64,000 bases of DNA from Aphidius gifuensis (lineage: Eukaryota > Arthropoda > Insecta > Hymenoptera > Braconidae). The DNA is taken from positions 24,212,154-24,276,153 of the forward strand of contig NC_057788.1 in NCBI RefSeq assembly GCF_014905175.1. Direction: 5' to 3'. Under the pieces are notes generated by a model. That model ran no database searches. It was not told where the DNA came from and saw only the letters and a program-made list of their open reading frames with translations. Each line of letters begins with the position of its first letter. Positions within the stretch are counted from its first letter, which is position 1. Both the position numbers and the translations under genes were made by a program. Below, piece after piece: positions 12,312 to 23,800 of the stretch.

Positions 12312-15300
12312 AAACTTTGAAGCAGCAAATTTAAATATTTTTGTTTTTCTTTCAACAATTGGCTATATAATTTTATTTTTGATTAAAATCTAAATTGATA
12401 CAAAAATACTATTGTTAATAATAATAATAATGGTAGTAAATAAAATGGACATTTACAAATTTGTAGATAAAAGATCATATCGTGTTTCTTGTTGAATAAA
12501 AAATAATAATATACTTAACAAAATTAAGAAAAAAAAAAAAATCAATGAAAATCTTGTACTCTTGATATTAATTGCATTTCATGGAAAATACTTGTTAATA
12601 GACTTTTTAAATTATCTGAAGTGTACATGCACCAGTGTCTCCGATAATTGTACGTGATTAATCGAAATAATACTTGAGATTATTCACTAATAAAACAGAG
12701 CTGCCTTGTTCTTGTCTTTTCAACTTAGCATCATCAACATAAGACTTATTCATTGTTATTTTATTTTTAAAAAATATAAATAAAAAAATCCACCTACACA
12801 GAGTGACATGTACGTGTATTAATATTAATATACTGATAAAAAAATAAAAAGCTATTTTGAGAAGTTGTTGAATTATTATTACTATTTATTTATGTAATTG
12901 AAAATATAATATTATCATATTTCATTGTCTTGTTTTATATTTATATATATTATCTGTATATTTATACTATCATCAAGTAAAATGTCACTGATAAAAAAAT
13001 CATGTTGAAAGTCAAGTGTCAGTATACAACTACACAAACACAGAATATAATTTCGTAGCAACCACCAACGCAAACACCTGTTAAGGACATTTTATATAAT
13101 CAAATATTCTTATCTCGAGGCAATGCCCTACAGCAAAAATGTCAAGCTTCAAATGTTTTTTTTTTTTTTTTCCATCATTTTATTTCAATTCTATATAATT
13201 CTTTTAATATTTTATTTTTTCATTTTAAATTTCTTCATATTTTATACTATACATTATCAAGAAAATTTAATTAAAAAAATAAAGTTATCAATTTTAATAT
13301 ATTTATATCTGTCAAACAATAAATAATATCAATTTAATAAAAAAATATACATTAAATATTCAAATAATTTTTTAATTTAATTTTTATCAAAATTAAAAAA
13401 AAAATAAATAAATATAATAATTGGACATTTTAAATTGACCTTGAGTTCATTGGTTGACAAAAAAGGCCAAGATATAATAATGATTGCTGTTGTGAGGCAG
13501 TGGACCCAGAGGTCTGTATGCCAGGTGCCGGACGTGATCCTGGAAACGATCCTGGGGGAACAGCTGCCATTCGAATAACATTTGCCGCGTGTGTCATGAG
13601 TTTGCCCAAATAATATAAAAGAGGGGTTGTATGTTTTGTACATTTATATAGCTATATATTATTATTATTATTATTATATAGAGAGAAAGAGAATAAGTTT
13701 GTACAATCATGAAACATCAAGAATCAAGATACACATATATACATTCACATTGACATACACACACAGATTTATTGAGAGCAAAGACAACCCTGTGCCAACC
13801 GGCTGTTTTAACAAAGAGCTGCATTGAACGTAACGTGGACAATGCCGACAGTTCTGTATCTCAACACTTTTATAAAAACCTACAATTCCTACAAATTCTC
13901 AACGTTTCTATATATAGTTGTATATGTACTTTATGAACATGAAATATGTATATATATATATAAATTTACCTATTTGGAGTATTTGTAGACAAAACTATCC
14001 TTTTATTTAACAACGAATGCAATGCCAAGATATATGTATATATATAACATGGGAATTGGCCAGAATTTCACTTTGAATTTTGCATCAAAGAAACTTGTGA
14101 AAACCTCATTATTAACCCATTTTAAGTATTAAAAGTTTAGAAAGTTTTGTGGGAAAATATTGTTTTTATTTTTTATTGCTTTTTATTAGCATTCAATTAA
14201 TAAAAATTATATATAATTATTATATCTTTTTTTTTTTTTTTTTTTTTCTTAGATGTATATATTTATGCTACATATATACTTTGCATGGTTGAAGTTTGAA
14301 AATTTGATATAACGAGTTGAACAATAAAGTCTCGAGGGTTGAAAAAAGTTTTTTTTGTATAGAAAATCTCAATGACTTTCAATGTGATATACAAAAGTAG
14401 CCTTGAGGGGTGAGAAATGCCAAAAGGGATGATTTTTTTTTTTCTTTTTATTTGTAATTTTATGAATTTGAGATAGAGAAAACGTCTTGGAGTCATTTGG
14501 ATTAGTCAAGTGCCCATCAAAACTTTATGAAAAAGTTCAAAAAAAATCAACACACTGTGTGTATACACAAAAACAAATAAAGAAGAAAAAAAAAATAACT
14601 AGTTAACAATCCAACAACAATAGTCATTTATATATATATATATTTTTATGGTTTTTATTTTCTTCTTGGTATTATATTAATTATATTATTGATTTTGTAA
14701 ATATTATAACAAGAAAATACTTTGAATATATCAAATAGAGAATGTTTTTACTAGTTGCATAGAGATAGAAGTCAACTGGAACGATCGTAATACACATCGT
14801 ACGCCCATTTACCGTTATGCAATGCGAAAGTAGTACTTAAACCTGTACCACACTTAATGTATACATATATATATTACAACGAGAAAATCAGCAAACCATA
14901 ACTAGGTGCAATAATTCCCACAAATCCTTCAGCTAAATAAAAAAAAAAATAATTATTATTTATTTTTTTTATTATTATTTTTCATATAAAATATCGTGAA
15001 ACTTGAGTTGGGTTGGGCTTACTTGATATTTTAAATAATATATCAAATTCATTATTGAAATTATATTACAAGAAATTTATTATGAATAACATTATTAAAC
15101 ATTTAAAATAAAACTGTAAACTGTAATCTTTTACACATCATGAGGGCTAAAATTTTGTCTTTTATTAGTTTAATAAAAATATAAAAATGTAACGTTTTTT
15201 TTTTTTCTTTTTTAAGAAACGAACATCCTGAGCAAAGATAATAATTTAAAAAAACGAAGCATAGAATTCAAAAAAAAAAAAAAAAATGCCAGGTGAAAGA

Positions 15301-16566
15301 AATTAGTCTCGTAAGTTAACAAAAATTTATACACTGATATTTTCAGATGGAAGTAAATGATAGTGACTGTGTGTGGGTAAAATATATATATATATATATT
15401 TATTTGAAAATAGGTATGTATAGTAGAGTCTATAGTTTTGGGAAACATTGAGCACTCCTGACGTTTATCTAAGGGTATATACGAGGGTGTTCGCATTACC
15501 GTTTAATAATGACAGAGTGAGTATAAGATTATAATCACCACTACGTTAGTTTGTAGCATGTACATATACATATATAGTTACAGTGTTATCTTTGGTAGTG
15601 TGGATTAAGCTTCTTATTGCCGGATGGAAACTCGGTTAAAAGAACCAGTCTCTATAGGTACCATCGACCTGCATACGTATATTTGAAATATATAAAAATT
15701 TATAAAACTACCCAGAAGTATCGTTTAATACCACCCAAGAATATAAACCCATAAAATAATGTATAATAATTTAAATTTTTTCCCATTTTTATATATACAA
15801 GTATCAATACAGAAAAAATAAATTATACAGTAAAATTAATTTAGCTATAAAATTTTTCCAAGAGATAATAATAAAAAAAATCCGATAAATTTGATTGTCG
15901 CATTAGTATTGGAAAAATCATTTTGATTGAATTATTAAATTGTAATCTCAGATATGAACATTTATTTTTATTTTCATTTCTTTCGCTTCTTACAAATGTG
16001 TATATACAAGTGATCTTGATAGCAAGTAAAGATGCTTGAAAAAAAATATAAAAAATATATAAATGAAAAAAAAAAAAAAAAAAAAAGAAAAGTATATAAC
16101 CGACACTGTGTACACGCCCGTTTTATATATACATGTATGTACGTGATTCAAGTGAAAGCACGAGATACTTGGTGATTACATCGCTATGTTCTCGTCTATT
16201 TCTGGAGCACGGTATAGAGGAGAGACTGAGGGGTTAAGTGTCTATATGGCTATTCAACGTGGCTTTTTACTGACTAAAAAACTACAGTAATGAAGAATAA
16301 GTATAAAAATGTATAAAGACAAAGTAACAAGAAATATCTTAAATGCCAAAGAAACACGATGAAAGAAAAAAAATAGAAAAAGTAAAATTTGACTTGTCAA
16401 CGAGAAAATATGAAAACAAAAGGAAAATATACATATAAAAGAGTGCTTTAGAAAAGTGACGTAAGAAAAAAAAAAAAGGAAAGGAAAACAGGTCTTCCAC
16501 GTGACAATAAAAATTGATCCAAGCTCGTGCCAAGAGCGTGTAACGATGTGGTAAAATGTAACTCAC

Positions 16567-16659
16567 TTTCTGATGAAGGAAACAGCCCTCGAAATATTTA
16601 AAATTATTTGCAGCTGTTTAGCACCATCTGGCAACACAGTTTTACCTCGAAAAAACACA
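16567..16659 (-). CDS. Candidate internal coding exon, unknown protein
   Basis: This 93-nt minus-strand block lies between a strong acceptor (a run of T then GTCTAATGTCAG) and the donor AGAAA|GTGAGT. Only one frame is open: it enters in phase 2, encodes 30 residues and leaves in phase 2, so it is a symmetric exon that could be skipped without a frameshift. The peptide includes GKTVLPDGAKQLQIILNISR, a mix of charged and aliphatic residues unlike the homopolymer-driven chance frames nearby. Both possible initiator exons upstream on this strand (19857-19888 and 35062-35117) end in phase 2 and would join it in frame. The exon at 4484-4565 also accepts phase 2. No family is recognised. This is among the better internal exon candidates in the window. 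Confidence 0.4.
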
Positions 16660-19600
16660 CTGACATTAGACAAAAAAAAAAAAAAATTACTCCAAAAAAA
16701 ATTATCAAAAGAAAAAAAAACCCCCCCAAGCCTTAATGAATGAAAAAATTTTTTAAAAATTTATTGAAAATGCCTTGAATATTGATTTTTTTGCATTCAA
16801 ATATAAAATATAAAAAAATGAATTAGTAAAAGGGAAAGGAGACACATGAGTCAGGGCCACGTGAGTTTAAATCAAGAATGAAAAAAAAAATGAATTATAC
16901 AAATGAATATAAAAAACAAGTATAATTTATAAACAACTAAAAAAAAAAAAAAAATGAACAAAAAGAAACATGAAATGCATTGAAGGTGAACGAATGCCCG
17001 TTGGCCTTGGGTCACGGTTTTTCATCTTGAAACGGTCTATGACCTCTACCATAACTATTATATTATAATGATTATTTAATTTTTTTAATTTTAACATCAA
17101 AGTCAATCATCATTGTACAGTGTTTTGATACATGTAGTAGAAAGTTGATCGAAGAATGCTCATCAATGTTATATTTTTAAATTACAAACCTATAGGTATA
17201 AGAAACATTCTTTTGATATTAGAAAAAAAAAAATATATATATATATATAATCGTGTTCATAAATCGATCCCAATAATTTCTTGTCAGATTGATCGTGATG
17301 AATGTTCCCTTTGAACTCGCCCTTTTGTTCCTCCCTATATATACACTGCCCTTTATTCCTTCAATATCGTTCAATTTACCAATCGAAAACTACGCCATAC
17401 AAGTCAAGAAAAATGAGGCCAAAGAAATAAAATAAATATATATATATATAAAAAAAATAGCGTTAAAATCAGTGAGGAACAAAGAGGAAATAAAGAAAAA
17501 TAAAAAGAAAAAAACAATTCTTTTGCAATTGAAGTAATGTGGGTGGTCACTGGTTAAATAAATAAAAAAAATAATAAGAATAATAATAATACAAGTGTGT
17601 ATGACGGGATATCAGGGGTAAAAAAATAAAAAAAAAAAAAAGTTTACAATTGCTCAAAAGACATTGAATTATAGTGGGGATATAAGACACGATTGTCGTA
17701 TTAAAATTATAGTGGGGATAAAACGTCAAACGAAGAACTGTCACACACAAAGACCACGTGCATCGACCGTGCGTGACGATTACTTATTTGAACAGATGAA
17801 AAATAAATCAAAGAAAATCATCATATACCAAATAAATGAATGAAAAAAAAAATAAACGATTAAGAAATATATATACTACTGTATATATAAAACAATAAAC
17901 AATTCACATTTATGAGTTTAACCACAAAAAATAATGACTAAAAATATTTTTTGAATACTGCGTTTCACTGTTTGTTTTTTTTTGAAATTTAAAAACCACA
18001 ATCATCTTGTTATGAGAATATTTATCGTCTATGTTATTTATTACTATTTATTCTGAGAATTTTTATCAATTTCTTCAATGTAAATTACATAAAACACACT
18101 AATTCTCATTTCATCATAAAAAAAAAGATAAAAATTAAAATCAAATAGTCATGATGGTAAAAAAAAAAAAAAAAATACAAAATGAATGTGAAAAAGTGCA
18201 ATTCTTTTACACAGAATTGAAACAATGTATAATAAAACGGATGTTATTAAATTGTGAAAATAGAATATATATCTTTGTCTCTTGTGAATTGCATTCATTA
18301 CAACAATAATAAATAATACTACATATAAATTTAAAAAAAAAAAAAAAAAAAAAGAAAGAAATGAGCATAACTTTAGATTGTTTTATTTTTTTTTCGAATC
18401 ATGTCACGTGAATTTTTGGTTGTCACGCGAATGTCAGATTTGTAATTTGGATTAAAATCCATAATATTATAATTCGTTTTATTATGATGAATAATTTTAT
18501 ACATATATATAAATATAAATATACATATTTAATGTGGATCAATGCCAAGTAAGCAGATAGCCCAGAATATAAAAAATTAAAAAAAAATAAATTAGGGCAA
18601 TATTATATTAAATAATATAATGTTCATATATATTATAATTTTAACTTGAGTGATGACATTTGCCTTGATGTTTGTCATCATTCATCATTAAATAAAAATT
18701 ATTTTAAACACGTGAGAATTTATATAAAAACCCCCTCAATCAAAAAAAAAAAATAAATAAATAAAAATAAATTATCGCAAGGATAAAAGTGAATAAAAAA
18801 AAAAAAAAAAATTTCATATAATTTTCTAAATAGAAAGAAATTTGCTTGCACAAATTTTCGATTCAGCAAAGTTTAGCTGACTCGACTATATTTCTATATT
18901 TTTTTTTATTTTTTTCATTTGCTTAAAAAGATCAACACAAATTTTCATATTGTTTAATAAAAAAAAAAAGAGGACTTTATTCAATAGTTGTGACTTTTCG
19001 TAATAATAAAAGTAATTCACAACCTAACCCAATGCAAAAAATATATATCCACGTTTTTTCATCAGTTGACATGCTATTCAGTAAATTTTATCCTCATATC
19101 GACAAAGAGAGGAATGCTTCAAGAATATACATATAAATCCCGAGTATAGCAAAATGTATGAGAAAAAAAAAAAAGGTAAAAAAATAAAGAATCAGGTAAA
19201 AAAAGCAAAGGACAAGAAACGATTCTGGATGTCGTTAGTGGCTGTTATATGCGTGAGATATACACACGGCTGCTGATGCCGTGTCCAAGAAGAGAACACA
19301 AAATGCTTGGAGTTTCGCGTTGCCATGGTCACGGATGAGGAAGGTTCATGGGCACTTGGATGGCTAGAATGCCTCGCAGTCTCTTCCAACTCCCACCACC
19401 ATATTATTTCAATTCCTCTCAAATAAAAAAATTATTTAAAAAAAAGAAAAAAAAAAAAACATTAAAATCATACACCTACTATAATAATTTTTTTCTACAA
19501 TATAATAATACAATATACGCTGCTTACATATACATTTTATTATTATTTTTTTGTCATTATTATTAAACAATGATGATAATTATTGTTTGTCATTGTATAA

Positions 19601-19856
19601 AACTAAAATCATGCAATATATTATTATATTACTACGATATGTAAAATTTATTAAGTAAATGACAAACATAGGCGTGCTAGAATCAACAGGAATACCCGAA
19701 GCCAAGCAATCACATACAATTTTAATATATATACATATTATATATATATATATATATTAAATTAAATATATATATATATACATGTAATAATAATATTATT
19801 AATATAAAATAATTATAATTAAAAAAAACCAAAAAAAAATAGATTATTTTGCTTAC
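16660..19856. other. AT-rich stretch
   Basis: Poly-A and poly-T runs and (TA)n sequence. An island at about 19210-19400 is open in both directions and contains CCATGGTCACGGATGAGG, but it has no splice boundaries that define an exon. Confidence 0.5.
19727..19781. repeat. (TA)n-rich microsatellite
   Basis: Interrupted TA dinucleotide array in otherwise A/T sequence. Confidence 0.8.
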
Positions 19857-19888
19857 CCAACTGCAGGGAATGTCGTGTAGGGAAACAT
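19857..19888 (-). CDS. Candidate alternative initiator exon
   Basis: On the minus strand an ATG with AAA before it opens a 10-codon frame (MFPYTTFPAV) that runs directly into a good donor, TTGG|GTAAGC, leaving in phase 2. That is the phase the 93-nt exon 3.2 kb downstream needs. No credible acceptor lies just upstream, which fits a first exon. The block is short, so a chance ATG plus donor is a serious alternative. The TATA-like and (TA)n sequence around it is not informative. Confidence 0.2.
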
Positions 19889-20214
19889 TTTCAAGTTTCC
19901 CGTTTAACAAAAAAATAATAACAACCAATAAATACAAATATATATCTATATCGAAAAATTCCTTTGTTGTTTTAAATCCTTGTATATTATATTAAACACT
20001 AAACAATTTACACAAAAACACACAGTTTAATTATCTACAAATAACTAATATTTTAAGATAATTATCACTCAATAATTATACAAATAATTATAAACAATTC
20101 AATAATACACATTCAATAATGAAAATAAAAATTTTTATATTTAATAATGAAAATTAAATTAAAAAAAAAAATATATATATATAAAATTAAATTATTTGGA
20201 GTAATTTAATGGCA

Positions 20215-20440
20215 GAATATATATATAGTAGTGAACAAGTTGCTACCACTGTCGGCGGGACAACACTGATACAATTCCCCGGCGGGACGAAGTGGCAGGA
20301 ATTGAGAGAAACAAGGCAACCGGCTTCAACAATAAATCGCGCATGCGGGACGCGATCACGTTTTTCCTACACTGTTATATATATATTTTATATTATATAT
20401 ATTTTCGCGCGTGCGATTGAAACAAAGGATTCTAACGACC
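20215..20440. promoter_or_regulatory. GC-rich promoter-like island
   Basis: A sharply bounded island in A/T DNA, rich in CpG (GTCGGCGGGAC, CCCCGGCGGGACG). It holds two palindromic GCGCATGCG-type sites of the NRF-1 / erect-wing class, at 20340-20349 and at 20406-20416. On the minus strand TATCAGTGTTG resembles an insect initiator. Such islands are typical of broadly active promoters, but I cannot tell the direction of transcription. It lies between the candidate minus-strand initiator exon at 35.1 kb and the downstream candidate exons. Confidence 0.35.
20340..20349. promoter_or_regulatory. NRF-1-like site
   Basis: GCGCATGCGG matches the NRF-1 core palindrome except at its last base. A related CGCGCGTGCGA lies about 60 bp further on. 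Confidence 0.35.
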
Positions 20441-20739
20441 ACGCACCAATTTATTGTATATAATTATTTGAAAAATATTATGTTATATATATATTTTCTT
20501 CTTATTATGATACTTTTTAATTACTCAAAAAAAAAAAAAATGAAATAATAAAGTCACTTGTATTTAATCAATACTATTATTATTATAAATAATAAATTAA
20601 TTTTTTTTTTTTTTTTTATTGCTTGATGTATTTAATTTTTGATCGACATAATATGTATATTTATTATATTATGAAAATTAAAGAAAAAAATTAACTATAT
20701 TAAGGAATGATGTACATTGAGAGCGTTGTTGCGCGTCTG

Positions 20740-20850
20740 TTATGTCTGGCAGACATCAGTGTGCTGGCTTGTGTGGCAGCTGTGCCTCACAGCCCCCGGA
20801 CCCCTTGAAGATACCATGGGGGGATTCAATGGGTCGACATAAGAGGGGCG
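20740..20850 (-). CDS. Candidate terminal exon, unknown protein
   Basis: On the minus strand a pyrimidine-rich acceptor (CTTCGACCTTCCCTGTAG) precedes 20850. The phase-0 frame reads 36 residues to TAA, beginning RPSYVDPLNPPMVSSRGPG and ending in a His/Ser/Cys/Thr-rich tail. The island has much higher GC than its surroundings. The plus strand carries a competing 33-codon ATG frame with a hydrophobic, signal-like start (MMYIESVVARLLCLADISVL) from 20707, so the coding strand is uncertain. No family is recognised. A conserved regulatory element is the main alternative. Confidence 0.22.
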   Translation of the reverse strand, partial: RPSYVDPLNPPMVSSRGPGAVRHSCHTSQHTDVCQT

Positions 20851-23800
20851 CTACAGGGAAGGTCGAAGCAAGAAGAAAATAAGAGACAAGAGTCCTCAGG
20901 GGAGCTTTAACCACGAGTGTATGACAAAGATAAAAAGTAAAATTCGTTCATAAGAGAGAGAGAGAAAGGCAGAGAGAGAGAAATATAAAAGTTAGTGGTT
21001 GATAGAGAGAGGGGTAGTAGTAGAGGAGGGGGCGGTAGACACTGTGCGCTGGTGGCAGTAGGGTGGTTGTAAATACACGATTGCAGCGACATCATTTCAC
21101 AATGTGGCAAATGTTTGTATTAATTCGTACCCTTCAGAGATATATACCACTATTTTATATAATATATTATGAAATTTTAATCCTTTAATTTTATAATTAT
21201 TAATTTGAATGTTTGATGTACTACAATTATTTCTATAGTATAGTTTTAATGAAAAAAAAAAAATTATAAGACTTATGTTTATTAGAGCTTTATTTTAAAA
21301 AAAAAATATAAAATTTAATTAGATTGTTGTTTAAAAACAGTTGACACTATCTTAAACTCTAGTGTTTTAAATTTTAGCAAGCTATTAGAAAGCAAAATAT
21401 ACAGGGGTTATAAATGTATAGTGTTATGTTTTTGTACTTAGTACTCTATGTATTGTACATAAGCATAGTAAGGACTTCATTTAGTCAAATTCTCCATACG
21501 CAAACTTCCTGCAAGTTTTATATTACAATAAAAAAAAAATCAATTGGGTCAGATAAACAATTATTTATAAGGTTTCTTTTTATTTCCTGTATTTTCTGAT
21601 AAATAAATAAATATACCTAATGAAAAAATAAAAAATAATATGTGTAGGCGCGATGTGATGTCTTATGAAAGATTTAGTATAATATAATATATATAAAAAT
21701 TTATCACATTTATTATACTCAAGATATACTTGATGAAAAAAACAGGCATAATTTGCCTTTTTTAAAAAGCAAAGTCTAACCCACGTCCCTTTGTGTTGGT
21801 ATGTCCGGTTCGCAAATGACTGGCTCCATGGTAAAAATATATGGGAGGGGAAAAACTGGGCCACAGTAGGGAAAGACGTCTTGTCAGACATACAGATCAC
21901 TCTGCGAAAGCCGGTTTTTATTTTACTTATATATATATTTAAGCTATTTTTTATTTTACTTAAAAACTTAAAATCGATGCAATTTTTTTTTCTTTTCTTT
22001 TTTCAACCAAAAACTATATATGAATTTTTTTTATACCTCATTTTATTATACATAGTTTTTGTCTCAGTAAGAGAATAAGAATAAAAGGTATATGAAAAGA
22101 ATGGTATAGCAGGTTTGTTTGAAGAAACAAAAAGCAGGAAACACGTTGATATAGAGGTGGTTTCTTTCCGCGTAATACGAGATGTATCCTCGAGGGACAA
22201 CAGAGGAAAAGAGGAATTTTGTTGTGTTGAATATATTGAGGCACTGTTAGTGCTTCGGGCATTACTCAGGAAACCAATAATTTTTATAAATATATATATA
22301 TATTTAAACATAATAAAAAATATAAAAAATTTTTAACATTTTTTTCCATTTGACAAAAAATAAAAAACTCAATTTAACCAATATAAAAATTTAAAAATTA
22401 ATTTATACTATTTTGACGGTTAACAGTTTGCAAACCCAATAATAAAGAAAAAAAAAAATTACTACCGGAGACTATTAAGTATATAAAAAAGAGGTACCGC
22501 TGTGGGAAAGAGAAAATTTTTTTTTTTGGAGCTCAGCTAAAAGCTCTACGCAAATGTGAAGAATTTCAGTTACATTACAATTTCGTTTACTCATACAACC
22601 CTTAAACTGTCTTTCTAGTCTTTTCTTGCAAAATTTTTCCCACAGTTACTTTTTATTATTTATCTGTAGTCCCTTTCAATATTTTGCAAGTTTTGCAAAG
22701 AGCTCAACGAGCTCACCTGTGCTGACGAGGGGTGAAATGCTGCAAGAATTGTTGCATAAAATTAAAACCATGTTACACAAGTTAACTTGAAATAAATTTT
22801 TTATATGCAATTTGCATTGACTATCAATTTATTTGTCATATATTTATATATATAGAAAACAAAATAAATTACTTTGGTTGATTAAAAATTTAATATACAC
22901 ATTTATTTTCAAACACATTCATATTGCCAACTTTTATCTTTTACTGTATGGCTATTTTTCAATTTTAACTATTTTTTTTTTTTAATTTTATTTTGCACAA
23001 GGTCCATTATGGCTTTGACTGGAAATTGAATGGCTTTTTAAATATTTTTTTTTTGTTAAAAAAAACCGGGCTAATTGAAAACTCTCACGACTCATTCTTT
23101 ATTTATAGTACACAAAAATGTGGAAAAAATAATTCGTCTTTTTTTTTTTATTATATATTTTTTGTTCATTTGCTTTCGGGAAATCGCGGCACGTTCTTCG
23201 ATATATTTTTTTTTTTTTGTTTTTACGAGGCAACCAACTTTGTGTATATGTGTGCATGAAAAGAGAAAAAGAGAGAGAACAAGTTAGAGAGACGGTTTAA
23301 ATATCGCGGAAATTGAACCGATAAATTTTTGGAGCTAACATAAATCGTCTAGTACAGGCGTAAACTAAAAACCCCTTCATGTGTTCGCTTTTTTTCCTTT
23401 ACTTTAAAGTCGAATATAATAATAATAAAAAAAAAAAAAATAAAGAAAAATTTGAAGCTAAAGTCGAGTGTTAGTAAGAAAGAAAAGAAAAGTGGTCGCG
23501 GGTAAAATTATTAAGTATGGGTTGGGGACTTTGAAGAGGTAGTGTAAATTGGAGGTAAAAAGAATATGAAAATAATGGAGGAATAAAAAATTAGAATAAT
23601 TAAAAACTTTTATTTATTTTTTTTTTTTTAATATTTAACAGAAAATTGAGTTGAGAAATTTTTTTTTTTCAAATTCATTTGAAAATTAAACTAATCTTTA
23701 TTCACTCAAAATCTACAACTCGAGTTTATGCTTTGTACATAATTGATGGAGCTACAGGTAGAGAAAAAAAGATATAGAAAAAAAAAATAAAATAAAATAA

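Larger units (their letters stand above)
11963..16566. other. Putative 3' flank and AT-rich stretch with a GC island
   Basis: The start is probably the 3' UTR of the plus-strand exon. A (CAC)n microsatellite lies at 12294-12311. An island at about 13440-13590 is open in several frames on both strands. The minus frame there reads a Pro/Gly/Ser/Gln-rich peptide containing AAVPPGSFPGSRPAPGIQ, reminiscent of a low-complexity regulatory-protein segment, but no acceptor with a pyrimidine tract precedes it and the only donor (AAG|GTCAAT) is weak. I therefore do not call it an exon. The remainder is A/T sequence. Confidence 0.45.

Noticed and set aside
21580..21900. 106-codon minus-strand frame and overlapping plus-strand frame
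   Set aside because: Only the first 40 or so codons lie in ordinary sequence. The rest is A/T driven, and no acceptor or donor defines an exon.
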